Source: Deltaproteobacteria bacterium (GTDB lineage Bacteria; Myxococcota_A; Polyangia; Polyangiales; JADJMO01). From it: a DNA stretch of 64,000 nucleotides. The stretch lies in the NCBI GenBank assembly GCA_025363655.1, contig JANYDK010000121.1, positions 124,001 through 188,000 on the forward strand, written 5' to 3'. The notes beneath the pieces are model-generated. The model did not search any database, had not been told where the DNA came from, and saw only the letters and a program-made list of their open reading frames with translations. The translations under genes and the position numbers were made by a program. This document shows, piece after piece, positions 8,618 through 16,901 of this stretch; position 1 is the first letter of the stretch; every line of letters begins with the position of its first letter.

Positions 8618-11194
8618 ATGCCGAGCAGGAGTCCGCGGCTCCTGCTGCTCGCCGCGCTCTGTCTCGCGCTCGGTTGTAGCTGGACGAGGCGTCGTTCCGG
8701 CGCGCCGCGCTCGCGTCCGACGGTGCAGCTCCGCGAGCTCGGGCAGCCGACCGATCCAGCGCTCGATCGCGCCGTCGAGCTCTCTCTTCGTGATGGGCCT
8801 GGAGCCGCCGCCGCCGCGCTCTTCGTCTTCGACGAACAGGGTCGATCGCTGGCCGCGCCGATCGCCTTCGTCTCGAGCGCCGCCGGAGTGATGCGGGTGG
8901 TGGTCGCGAGGCGCACGCTCGATCCGTACCTCGGCCGGGCGATGGGGGTCGTCGCTTTTGGTTCGGAGGCGTTCGTGCGCGCCATCGTCGAACGTCAGGC
9001 ACGGCGTACGCGTGCAGAGCTCGCCGTCACCGTCGGCGATCGCGCCTTGCCGATCACGCTCGACGCTGCTTCGCTCGGCGCGCCGTTCGACGAGGCGACG
9101 CTCGCGTCCGCGGAAGGTCTCATCACCGTCGATCCTGCGAGCGCGCTCGCGCTCATCGATGGGCTGCGAGGTTCGGCCGTGGGTGAGGCCGCCCCTCGTG
9201 CCGACGCGATCGCGGCCGAGGCTGCGTTTGCCTTCGGTCGAGCGCGACTCGCCCTCCGCTTCGCCGAACGCGGGCTCTCGCTCGTGACCGCCGCGCAGGC
9301 CGACGTGCGGCTCGAGGCGCGTCTTCGACGCATCGTCGTGCTCGTCGACATCGAAGAGAGCGTCTCCAAAGAGACGCCAGCCTCGCGCGAAAGGCTCGCT
9401 GCGACCGCGGAAAAAAGGGCCGATCCGCTGGAGATCGCGCTCGATGCGGCGCTCGACGTCCGGCTCGCCGAGGTGCACGATCGCACCTTCCCACTCGATC
9501 GACGCGCGCCGGCGATCGCCCGCGTCTTCGTCGAGGCGATGGGAAAGGTCGAAGGCGATCGCGGACGACTCGCCTCCGGCCTCTGTCGCGCGGCGCGCCA
9601 CCTCGCCGATGGAACGGCTACCGATCCTGCGCCGGCGCTCCTCGCGCAGGGAGCCGCGGTCGCTCACGCGGCTCATCGTCTCACCGACGAGGTCATCTGC
9701 GCCATCAAGGCCGGCGACGTGGCGCGCGCGTTCGGACGCTTCGAGGCCGCGACAGCGCACTTCGAGCACGCGCGTGAGCTCCTCGGCGATCGTCCATTGC
9801 CGAGAGAACAACGCGAGGCCGCCTTCAGCGCCGCCCTCCTCGCCGACGCGCGCGGCGATCACGCGGAGGCGCTCCGTGCGGCGCTCGTCGCCTGTCGCTT
9901 CATCGATCGGCTCTTGGCGAGCGAATCCGATTTGGCAGCCCGTGAAGCGCTGGTCTCGTTCGTGGTCGGTTACTACGGCGTCACCGAGCTCTTCGCCGTC
10001 CGCGCGGGGGATCCGACGCTCGCGATCATCATCGGCGAGTCGGGAAAAGCACGGGCCTTCGGCGTGCTCCTCGCTGGCCCTGCCGGCGTCGACGCCACCG
10101 CTGGCGGCGCATGGGTCGGTCATCGCGCGCTCGCGGTCGAAGAAGACGTCACCAAGGTCGCGGCCACGCGCGCCTTGCTCGGAGAGGCCGACGCCGCGCT
10201 CTCGTTCATGCAAGTCGGCACCGACGAGCGCGGCTTCCTCCAACATGCGGTCGGCGTCATCACCCGCGAGGCAGTCTCCGTTCGCATCACCACCCACTCC
10301 GCGACCTTCCTCGCGGACGTCGTCGCGCATGGCGAGGCGATCGAGCAGGGAGACGAGCCGCGCGCACGAGTCCTCGGTGCTCGCATCTACGACGAGCTGC
10401 TCCGGCCGACGGAAGATCTCTGGGCCGGGAAAAACCGCCTCTTCCTCTCGCCGAACCGCCGTCTGCAGTCGCTCTCGTGGGCTGCGCTCCACGATGGAAA
10501 GCGCTATCTCGTCGAACGCGCGGCGCTCGCGCGGGTCCCTCCCTTCTTCTCCGATCCGCGCCTCGCCGCCGACGACTCGGTGCGCCTTCGCCCCGCGCGC
10601 TGGCTCTTTGCGCTCGATCCGCAGCATCCGCCGTTCGAGCAGCTTCCGGGTCTCCGCGCGCTCGGCACGCAGCTGGCGAGCGTCGTCGCCCCTCGCGTCA
10701 TCTTGCAGGGCGAGGAGGTGACGGCGTCACGTTTGCTACGCGAAGCGAAGTCGGTCGACGCGCTCCTCTACGCGGGACACGCCGAATATCGTCCCGAGCG
10801 TCCGCTCGAGAGCGCGCTCCTCGTCGCCAAAAGCGCGAGCGATCGCGAAGGGAAGGTCTTCGCCTGGTCGGCGCTGGGCATGGAGCGCCCACCGAAGTTG
10901 GTGCTCCTCGTCGGGTGCGAGACCGCGCGCCTTTGGAAGGGCACCGCCTCGTTCAGCGACGACTTCATCGGCCTGCCGCGCGCGTTCCTCGCCGCCGGTG
11001 CGCGCTACGTGGTCGGAGCGCTCTGGCCGGTCGTCGATCGCGACGCCGAAGAGTTCCTCCGCGCGGTCTTCGCCGTCACCGACGACGTCGATCCGATACG
11101 AGCGATCGGCAAAGCCCAGGCCTGCATGGCCAGCGGGACCTGCGTTTCCCGCGGAATCGCCTCATGGGCGAGCTACGTCGTCGACGCGCGGTAA
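8618..11194 (+). CDS. CHAT-domain (caspase-like) lipoprotein
   Basis: An 858-residue protein. The ATG at 8618 opens a signal peptide (LLLLAALCLALGC) with a lipobox, so the protein should be membrane-anchored outside the cytoplasm. Residues about 190-520 are helical and repeat-like (TPR-type arrays), the usual partner of CHAT domains. The C-terminal CHAT domain (about 590-858) keeps both caspase-type catalytic residues: His721 in YAGHAEY and Cys767 in LVGCETAR. It also has the conserved GLPRAFLAAGARYVV and WPVVDRDA segments. CHAT proteins are clan CD proteases; those with known roles act in cell death or CRISPR-linked proteolysis, mostly inside the cell. An exported CHAT lipoprotein is typical of myxobacteria but has no assigned role. 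Confidence 0.88.
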   Translation: MPSRSPRLLLLAALCLALGCSWTRRRSGAPRSRPTVQLRELGQPTDPALDRAVELSLRDGPGAAAAALFVFDEQGRSLAAPIAFVSSAAGVMRVVVARRTLDPYLGRAMGVVAFGSEAFVRAIVERQARRTRAELAVTVGDRALPITLDAASLGAPFDEATLASAEGLITVDPASALALIDGLRGSAVGEAAPRADAIAAEAAFAFGRARLALRFAERGLSLVTAAQADVRLEARLRRIVVLVDIEESVSKETPASRERLAATAEKRADPLEIALDAALDVRLAEVHDRTFPLDRRAPAIARVFVEAMGKVEGDRGRLASGLCRAARHLADGTATDPAPALLAQGAAVAHAAHRLTDEVICAIKAGDVARAFGRFEAATAHFEHARELLGDRPLPREQREAAFSAALLADARGDHAEALRAALVACRFIDRLLASESDLAAREALVSFVVGYYGVTELFAVRAGDPTLAIIIGESGKARAFGVLLAGPAGVDATAGGAWVGHRALAVEEDVTKVAATRALLGEADAALSFMQVGTDERGFLQHAVGVITREAVSVRITTHSATFLADVVAHGEAIEQGDEPRARVLGARIYDELLRPTEDLWAGKNRLFLSPNRRLQSLSWAALHDGKRYLVERAALARVPPFFSDPRLAADDSVRLRPARWLFALDPQHPPFEQLPGLRALGTQLASVVAPRVILQGEEVTASRLLREAKSVDALLYAGHAEYRPERPLESALLVAKSASDREGKVFAWSALGMERPPKLVLLVGCETARLWKGTASFSDDFIGLPRAFLAAGARYVVGALWPVVDRDAEEFLRAVFAVTDDVDPIRAIGKAQACMASGTCVSRGIASWASYVVDAR

Positions 11195-11222
11195 GAATCC
11201 CGCCCGCTCGTTCGTCTACCTG

Positions 11223-11254
11223 GTCGGGAAGTCGGGAAGTCGGGAAGGTGGGAA
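11223..11254. repeat. Octanucleotide tandem repeat
   Basis: GTCGGGAA is repeated three times exactly (11223-11246), followed by the variant GGTGGGAA. It sits in the 164-bp gap between the CHAT gene and the next lipoprotein gene, about 105 bp before that start codon. Confidence 0.9.
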
Positions 11255-11358
11255 ACGATTGTTCGTGGCGCGCGACGTACGTCTTGCAAGCACAGCTGCT
11301 CGGCGGCCATCCCACGCCCCGGCAGTTCCCAACGGCCCGAGCCGAAGAGGAAAATTCC

Positions 11359-11847
11359 ATGATCCAGAGCCGAGTTCTACCTTTCGTCGTCGCCTGTGTC
11401 GCCTCCTTGGGCGTGGCCTGCACCGCCGGGGTGGGCCCCGAAGGCAGGGAAAATTCCGAGCAGGAAGCGAGCGCGATGACGGCGGCCGACTTGAGCGGGC
11501 TGGTGGCGTGCGACGTCACCCACGACGAGGCGAAGTGCTTCGTCGACGCGAGCTTCCCCGTCCAGGGTTGGTATTCGCTCGCGACCAGGCTCGAAGATGG
11601 GACGGCGGGCCCGCCGATGATCGCCAAGGCCGAGGTCGTCGGCCCGAAGGAAGCGCTCGGCATTCCGATTCGCCTCTACGGCGGCGCCTTCGACGGCGTC
11701 TATTCGTGGAAGCCGGCGGCAAAGAGCAAGCCCGGCTCCGGCGGAGGCCTCTCGACCAAGACCCTGCCCGCGGCCTTCGTTCGCTACTGCACCTTCACCC
11801 GCTGCAAGTACATCGTCGTCGGCAAGGAAGGCCCGCCGCCGCAATAG
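11359..11847 (+). CDS. Small lipoprotein of unknown function
   Basis: A 162-residue protein. The ATG at 11359 has a good ribosome site (GAAGAGG, 8 bases upstream). The signal peptide ends with SLGVACTAG, a likely lipoprotein cleavage site. The mature part has four cysteines (VACDVTHDEAKCF, and YCTFTRCKY near the C-terminus) that could form two disulfides, and a Gly/Ser/Lys-rich stretch near residue 120. I recognise no domain. A solitary gene between the CHAT gene and the sigma factor. Confidence 0.65.
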   Translation: MIQSRVLPFVVACVASLGVACTAGVGPEGRENSEQEASAMTAADLSGLVACDVTHDEAKCFVDASFPVQGWYSLATRLEDGTAGPPMIAKAEVVGPKEALGIPIRLYGGAFDGVYSWKPAAKSKPGSGGGLSTKTLPAAFVRYCTFTRCKYIVVGKEGPPPQ

Positions 11848-11906
11848 GCGGAAAAACACGGCTCCCAAGGCCGCCAAGGCTGCCGGTGATAGCCTCGCCG
11901 CCTCCG

Positions 11907-12437
11907 ATGCGGTCTTTCCTCGAGGTGCATGCGCCGCTGATTTGCCGCCTGGCGCGGCTCAGCGTGCGCGTCCCCTCGGATGCCAACGACGTGGCCCAAG
12001 ACGTCATGGCCTCGCTCCTCAAGCAGCACGCCGAGGGGCGCTTCGATCCGCATCGCATCGAGAACGCAGAGGCGTTTCTCCGCGTCGTCGTCCGCAACCG
12101 CGCGCGCACTGCTGGTGTTCGCGCGTCGCGCGCACACGGCGACGGTGACGACGACCTCGAAGGCGTCCCGACCTCCGCGCCGACGCCCGAAGAAGCGACC
12201 GGCGAAGCCCGCGATGCGCGCCGTTTCCTCGAGCGAATCAAGTCACGATTGCGCCCGCGCGACGCCCTCGCCTTCGCACTCCTCGTGGAAGACGGCCTCG
12301 AAATCGAGAGCGTCGCCCAGGCGATGGGCACCACTGCCAACAACGTCTACCAGATGCGTCATCGCATCCTCGCCGTCTCTCGCGAGGTACACTCCGAGCT
12401 CGCGATGTCGACCGACGCCCACGAGGGACCGGCATGA
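11907..12437 (+). CDS. Sigma-70 family (ECF-like) RNA polymerase sigma factor
   Basis: A 176-residue protein with the two domains of a minimal sigma factor. Region 2 is near residues 1-60 (VRVPSDANDVAQDVMASLL, ENAEAFLRVVVRNRAR). Region 4 is near 110-165, with a helix-turn-helix at LEIESVAQAMGTTANNVYQMRHRI. A charged GDGDDDLEG linker joins them. The ATG at 11907 is used; a GTG at 11886 would add seven residues. Its stop overlaps the start of the next gene in ATGA, the usual arrangement of a sigma factor with its anti-sigma factor. Promoter targets cannot be told from the sequence. Confidence 0.85.
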   Translation: MRSFLEVHAPLICRLARLSVRVPSDANDVAQDVMASLLKQHAEGRFDPHRIENAEAFLRVVVRNRARTAGVRASRAHGDGDDDLEGVPTSAPTPEEATGEARDARRFLERIKSRLRPRDALAFALLVEDGLEIESVAQAMGTTANNVYQMRHRILAVSREVHSELAMSTDAHEGPA

Positions 12438-13204
12438 GCGACGAAGAATCGCTCCGCGAGCTCGTGTCCGAAGCTGCGACGGCTGCAGCAGCGGCGCCGG
12501 CGAAGCCCGACGGTGCGCACCTCGGCGACGAAGATCTCGCGCGCCTTCGTGCGGGCGAAGACGACGAGTCGCTCGATGGCGCGTATCGACATGTTGCGTC
12601 GTGCGCGGTTTGTCGAGCTCGGATGACGGATGCGGAAGCCGGAAAAGCGCTCGTTGCGTCGGTGCTTACGCCCGCGCCTGCGCCCGCACTCGCGCCCGCG
12701 CCCGTTTCTCTGGCGGCGCGGCGACGTGTCGTCGGCTGGTGGGTCGCCGCCGCTGCCGCCGTCCTTCTCATTTCCGTCTTCGCCCTCCGCTCCCCCCGTC
12801 ACACCGCCCCTCTCTCCATCACCCAACGCGCCTTCACCGGCACCATGGGCACCAGCCCATCCCCCTCTTCCTCTTCCCTCCCTGCTTCCGATCGCAACGT
12901 CGAGCTCACCCTCGACGACGACGTCGAAGCCGCCTCGGCGATCGCATGCGATGCCGAGGGACGAAGGCTCTTCGACGCTCAGCCGTTTGCGCGGGATGCG
13001 CGTGGCAAGTTGGTGTTGGTCCTCGCGCCGCGCGTCTTCGCGGTGCACGCCGGGCCGGTGCGGATGTGGGTTTTTGCGGGCAGTTCGATCGCGCTGCGTG
13101 AGCTCTTCGGTGAGCTCGGCAGTGGGCTGCTGGTCGAGTCGACGGTGCGTGTGCTCGCTGCCGAAAAGGGTCTGCGTCTTACCGTCGTCGTGCTTGCCGA
13201 GTGA
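12434..13204 (+). CDS. Anti-sigma factor, single-pass membrane protein
   Basis: A 256-residue protein, translationally coupled to the sigma factor by a 4-bp ATGA overlap. Residues about 25-75 resemble a zinc-binding anti-sigma domain with the HVASCAVCRARM motif (H-x3-C-x2-C). A Pro/Ala linker (about 80-90) precedes one membrane helix (about 97-117). The remaining 140 residues should be periplasmic, with a Ser-rich spacer and a compact beta-rich domain. The predicted role is to hold the sigma factor at the membrane until a periplasmic signal arrives. The Pro/Ala linker is encoded by a hexanucleotide repeat (12668-12704) that also occurs between genes elsewhere in the window. Confidence 0.82.
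   Translation: MSDEESLRELVSEAATAAAAAPAKPDGAHLGDEDLARLRAGEDDESLDGAYRHVASCAVCRARMTDAEAGKALVASVLTPAPAPALAPAPVSLAARRRVVGWWVAAAAAVLLISVFALRSPRHTAPLSITQRAFTGTMGTSPSPSSSSLPASDRNVELTLDDDVEAASAIACDAEGRRLFDAQPFARDARGKLVLVLAPRVFAVHAGPVRMWVFAGSSIALRELFGELGSGLLVESTVRVLAAEKGLRLTVVVLAE
12668..12704 (-). repeat. GCRGGY hexamer array inside a coding region
   Basis: Read on the minus strand this is GCGGGC-type hexamers, the same family found between genes at seven or more other sites here. On the plus strand it encodes alternating Pro/Ala in the anti-sigma factor linker. Confidence 0.75.
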
Positions 13205-13231
13205 GCTTCGAAAACGGATCGGGGCGACGGT

Positions 13232-13750
13232 TCAGTCGTTCCAGCGGCCGATCACGTAGTTGACGTCGAGTTTCCCCGTCACGCAGCGGACCGTCACCTT
13301 GGCGCCGGGGACGACGTCGTGGCCCCAGATCTCCGGCTTGGAGAAGCCGACGTGGACCTCGGTGGTGAAGGCGAGGGCGTCGTCGATGTCGACCTCGAGG
13401 GTGGCGGCGTTCTCGACGGCGTAGACCCCGACGACGAGGTATTGGAGGCGGGCCGTCGTACTCGGGCGCTGCAAGGGGGCGCTGATGGAGCTGCCGGCGA
13501 TGAGGCGGACGGCTTGCGCGGAGTCGGGGACGATCGATTCGGCGGTCTGCACGTCGCCGACATGGACGCACGGAGGTCGGCCTTCGAGACAGGCTGCGAA
13601 ATCGATCGCCGAGAGCTCGTGATCGACGGTGCCCGGCGGCGCGGTGCTGCAACCCGACAAAATACACGAAAAAACAAGCGTAGAAGCCGTCGCGGCGGCG
13701 GCGATGACGTGGGCGAGCAGGCGCCTACTCGAGGACACGGAGCACCCCAT
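13232..13750 (-). CDS. Putative lipoprotein
   Basis: A 172-residue protein starting at the ATG at 13750, with a signal peptide (residues 9-33) ending in the lipobox LSGC. The mature domain, about 135 residues, looks beta-rich: it has paired cysteines at AACLEGRPPC, then LQYLVVGVYAVENAATLEVDI-type alternating strands, and ends VIGRWND. No family is recognised. The start overlaps the end of the upstream outer-membrane protein gene by 26 bp, so the two are co-transcribed and probably translationally coupled. It converges on the anti-sigma gene with 27 bp between stops. Confidence 0.65.
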   Translation of the reverse strand: MGCSVSSSRRLLAHVIAAAATASTLVFSCILSGCSTAPPGTVDHELSAIDFAACLEGRPPCVHVGDVQTAESIVPDSAQAVRLIAGSSISAPLQRPSTTARLQYLVVGVYAVENAATLEVDIDDALAFTTEVHVGFSKPEIWGHDVVPGAKVTVRCVTGKLDVNYVIGRWND

Positions 13751-14369
13751 CGAGCGAGAAGATCCATCCGCCGAAGTCGTACTTGCCGCCCTCGGCGCTG
13801 ACGTTGGCGAGCGTCGGGGCCCACGCGTAACCGATGCGAAGGCGCGCGGCCGTCGGTTGGTTGCCGATGCGCAGCCCGAAGCCGCCGCGGACGGCCGGCG
13901 TGGCGACGAGGCGATGCGAACCGGAGACGCCGAAGCGGGCGAGACCGAAGCCCTCGTCGGCGTAGAGGAAGATGCGTGGCCAACCGACGAGGACGAGCTC
14001 TTGTCGCACCGCGAGGAAGAGCGCGTCGGTGCGGATGGGCTCGACGCCGTCATACGGTGCGCCGAGCCGTCCGATGTCGGCGCGAAGGAGGCCGCCGATG
14101 GCGAAGCGTCCGCCCCATGCGACGGGGCGAAGCACGCCGGCCTCGGCTTCCCAGGAGAATCGATTCTTGTGCGCGTCGTATCCGAGGAGATACGCCGCGC
14201 TGCGGTAGTCGGAGTTGCTCGGTGCGATGGCCGCCGCGCTGACGAAGAATTCGGCGCCCCGCAACGACGGTGCGGGTTTTTCCGGCTCTTCAGCCTGCGC
14301 GCGCGCGGAGAGGAGAAGCGCCACGAGCGCTCCTCCCACTCCACCCAACGCGACGACGCGACGGTGCAT
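13725..14369 (-). CDS. Outer-membrane beta-barrel-like protein
   Basis: A 214-residue protein with a cleavable signal peptide (MHRRVV ... LLLSARAQA, AxA site near residue 26). The mature sequence alternates short amphipathic strands, for example FAIGGLLRADIG, IFLYADEGFGLARFGV and GGFGLRIG, and ends in an aromatic-hydrophobic strand with no soluble domain. This is what a small 8-10 strand barrel looks like. The terminal residues are VLRVLE rather than a classic ...F signature, so barrel assignment is by pattern only. First gene of a pair with the overlapping lipoprotein gene. Confidence 0.6.
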   Translation of the reverse strand: MHRRVVALGGVGGALVALLLSARAQAEEPEKPAPSLRGAEFFVSAAAIAPSNSDYRSAAYLLGYDAHKNRFSWEAEAGVLRPVAWGGRFAIGGLLRADIGRLGAPYDGVEPIRTDALFLAVRQELVLVGWPRIFLYADEGFGLARFGVSGSHRLVATPAVRGGFGLRIGNQPTAARLRIGYAWAPTLANVSAEGGKYDFGGWIFSLDGVLRVLE

Positions 14370-14380
14370 CGCTCGTTCGA

Positions 14381-16630
14381 CTAACGACGGGGACGATCGC
14401 CACGGCCACCGCGGTCGCCGCCACGGCCACCGCGATCACCGCCACCCGCACGATCGCCGCCCGGACGGGCCTCGCGCTCACCCGAGTGCGCGGCCTCCAT
14501 GCGACGCTTCGCCTCTTCACCGGCCGGACCTTCCGGGAGCGGGAGGAGGGCGCGGCGCGAGAGACGGATTTTCCCGTCGCGACCGACGTCGAGGACCTTC
14601 ACTTCGACCTCGTCGCCTTCCTTCATGACGTCGCCCGGGCTCTCGACCCGCGTGTGCGCCATTTCGGAGACGTGGAGGAGACCGTCGGTGCCGGGGAGGA
14701 TCTCGACGAACGCACCGAAGTCGGTGATGCGCTTGACGGTGCCCTTGTAGATGGTCCCGACCTCGGGCTCGGCGGTGAGGCCTTGGATGATGGCGAGGGC
14801 GCGCTTGACCGCTTCCGGATCGCTCGAGGCGATGTTGACGGTGCCGTCGTCCTCGACGTCGATGGCGACGCCGGTCTGATCGACGATGCCCTTGATGGTC
14901 TTGCCGCCCGGCCCGATGACGAGGCGGATTTGGTCGGGCTTCACCTTGATGCTGGTGATGCGCGGCGCCCACTTCGACAGCTCGGCGCGCGGTGCGGCGA
15001 GCGTCGCCAGCATCTTGCCGAGGATGTGCAGACGACCTTCTTTCGCCTGACGGAGCGCGGTCTCGAGGATCTCGCGGGAGAGCCCTTCGACCTTGATGTC
15101 CATCTGGATGGCGGTGATGCCGCGCTTGGTGCCACAGACCTTGAAGTCCATGTCGCCGAGGTGGTCTTCGTCGCCGGTGATGTCGCTGAGGACGGCCATG
15201 CGATCGCCCTCTTTGATGAGGCCCATCGCGATGCCGGCGACCGGCTCCTTGACGGGGACGCCAGCGTCCATGAGCGAGAGGCAACCGCCACAGACCGCCG
15301 CCATCGACGAGCTGCCGTTCGACTCGAGGGTCTCGCTGACGACGCGGACCGTGTAGGGGAACTTGCCGTCGCCGTCGGGCATCATGCGCGCGAGCGCGCG
15401 CTCGGCGAGGTTGCCGTGACCGACCTCACGACGTCCCGGCCCGCGCAGCGGCTTGGTTTCGCCGGTGCTGAAGGGAGGGAAATTGTAGTGGAGCATGAAG
15501 TTCTTCCAGCGCTCACCGATGAGCCCGTCGATCTTCTGCTCGTCGCTGGCAGTGCCGAGCGTGGTGGTGACGATCGCCTGCGTCTCGCCGCGCTGGAAGA
15601 GCGCCGAACCGTGGACGCGCGGCAGGAGGCCGACGTCACACGAGATCGGACGAATGACGTCGTAGGCGCGACCGTCGATGCGCTTCTTCTCGTCGAGCAC
15701 CATGCCGCGGACGACGGTGTACTTGCGCTCTTCGACCTCGGCCTTGAGGAGCTTCTCGTTCTCGCCGTACTTGTCGCCGAGGTCGGCCTTGAGCGCCTCG
15801 ACCATCTTCTTCTTCACGCCGGCGTAACCCTCGTAGCGCTCGGCCTTGCCGAGGATGCGCGCGGAGTCCATGAGGCCCTTGTCGACGAGCCCGGCGACCT
15901 TGGCCTTGAGCTCGGGGGCGAGCGACTTGGCGACGAAGGTGCGCTTCGGCCTGCCGACCGCGGCGCGGATTTGCTCGATGAGCTGGAGGAGGGGGCCGGC
16001 CGCCTTGTGGGCGAACATGATGGCGTCGATGAGGTCGCCTTCGGAGACCTCGGCAGCGCCGCCTTCGACCATCACCACGGCGTCTTTCGACGCGGCGACG
16101 ATGAGCTCCATGTCGCTCTCGGCGATTTGCTCGTAGGTCGGGTTGGCGATGAGCTCGCCGTTGATGCGACCGACGCGGACGCCGACGACCGGACCTGCCC
16201 AGGGAATGTCGCTGATGTGCAGCGCGGCGCCGGCGCCGGTGAGCGCCATGACGTCGGTCGGGTTGGTCTTGTCGACCGAGAGCACCGTCGCGATGATCTG
16301 CGTGTCGTTCTTGTAGCCCTCGGGGAAGAGCGGACGGCAGGGGCGATCGATGAGGCGCGAGGTGAGGATCTCTTCGTCGCGTTGACGGCCTTCGCGCTTG
16401 AAGAATCCGCCGGGGATTTTGCCGGCGGCGAACGTCTTCTCGACGTAGTCACAGGTCAGCGGGAAGAAGTCGATGCCTTGGCGCTCTTCGCCCGAGCTGA
16501 CCGCGGTGACGAGCACGACGCTCTCGCCGTAGGTGACGAGGATCGAGCCGTGCGCCTGCTTGGCGAGGCGGCCAGTCTCGAGGGTGAGCGGCTTGCCGTT
16601 GATGAGGACGGATTCGCGAACGATGTTCAT
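14381..16630 (-). CDS. pnp: Polyribonucleotide nucleotidyltransferase (PNPase)
   Basis: A 749-residue 3'-5' phosphorolytic exoribonuclease of RNA decay. It has two RNase PH cores (about 1-230 and 315-545): FFPLTCDYVEKTFAAGKIPGGFFKREGR is recognisable in the first, FPPFSTGE, DGDGKFPYTVRVVSE, SSSMA and DITGDEDHLGDMDFKV in the second. A KH domain (VIGPGGKTIKGI) and an S1 domain (GTVKRITDFGAFVEILPGTDGLLHVSE) follow, then an unusual C-terminal tail of about 40 residues rich in Arg, Gly and Asp (RGGDRGGRG). RGG tails often add RNA contacts. The start is the ATG at 16630. It is downstream of rpsO as in many bacteria, but a lipoprotein gene lies in between. Confidence 0.97.
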   Translation of the reverse strand: MNIVRESVLINGKPLTLETGRLAKQAHGSILVTYGESVVLVTAVSSGEERQGIDFFPLTCDYVEKTFAAGKIPGGFFKREGRQRDEEILTSRLIDRPCRPLFPEGYKNDTQIIATVLSVDKTNPTDVMALTGAGAALHISDIPWAGPVVGVRVGRINGELIANPTYEQIAESDMELIVAASKDAVVMVEGGAAEVSEGDLIDAIMFAHKAAGPLLQLIEQIRAAVGRPKRTFVAKSLAPELKAKVAGLVDKGLMDSARILGKAERYEGYAGVKKKMVEALKADLGDKYGENEKLLKAEVEERKYTVVRGMVLDEKKRIDGRAYDVIRPISCDVGLLPRVHGSALFQRGETQAIVTTTLGTASDEQKIDGLIGERWKNFMLHYNFPPFSTGETKPLRGPGRREVGHGNLAERALARMMPDGDGKFPYTVRVVSETLESNGSSSMAAVCGGCLSLMDAGVPVKEPVAGIAMGLIKEGDRMAVLSDITGDEDHLGDMDFKVCGTKRGITAIQMDIKVEGLSREILETALRQAKEGRLHILGKMLATLAAPRAELSKWAPRITSIKVKPDQIRLVIGPGGKTIKGIVDQTGVAIDVEDDGTVNIASSDPEAVKRALAIIQGLTAEPEVGTIYKGTVKRITDFGAFVEILPGTDGLLHVSEMAHTRVESPGDVMKEGDEVEVKVLDVGRDGKIRLSRRALLPLPEGPAGEEAKRRMEAAHSGEREARPGGDRAGGGDRGGRGGDRGGRGDRPRR

Positions 16631-16716
16631 GGGACGAGCGTGACTTTCCCGGCGCATCTCGTGCGCCGTGCGCCCATCGTCACCACCATCGTTCCTCGGT
16701 CTCCGGTCGATCGATG

Positions 16717-16754
16717 CCACCTCGCGCGCGTCTCGGGTCGAACGCGCGCGGTGG
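16717..16754 (-). promoter_or_regulatory. Strong hairpin in the pnp leader
   Basis: A perfect 9-bp inverted repeat (CGCGCGCGT at 16723-16731 and ACGCGCGCG at 16742-16750) extended by CCAC/GTGG with a two-base bulge. It lies about 90 nt before the pnp ATG. In E. coli a double-stranded leader element cut by RNase III gives pnp autoregulation; the same role here is inference. Confidence 0.5.
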
Positions 16755-16813
16755 TCACATGGATGGATCGAAGAGCGAAGGAACCAACGTCGGCAGTGCT
16801 TCCGGGGACGAGA

Positions 16814-16848
16814 GAATGATTATTGAGCGGACTTCTTAGTACGTCCGC
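16814..16848 (-). promoter_or_regulatory. AT-rich segment and small hairpin between the lipoprotein gene and pnp
   Basis: On the minus strand GCGGAC pairs with GTCCGC (16848-16827, 10-nt loop), followed by TCAATAATCATT, the most AT-rich stretch nearby. It could end the upstream transcript or supply a -10 element (TAATCA) for pnp with a leader of about 180 nt. The rest of the 271-bp gap shows nothing else clear. Confidence 0.3.
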
Positions 16849-16901
16849 GCGAAGTTGCCCAGCGATTGACCGAATTTCCGAGAAAAACGAGGCAGGTCGG
16901 C

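Noticed and set aside
14270-16819. An 849-codon open frame on the plus strand opposite pnp
   Set aside because: Pure mirror of the pnp codon bias; no start context, no family match, and pnp itself is certain.
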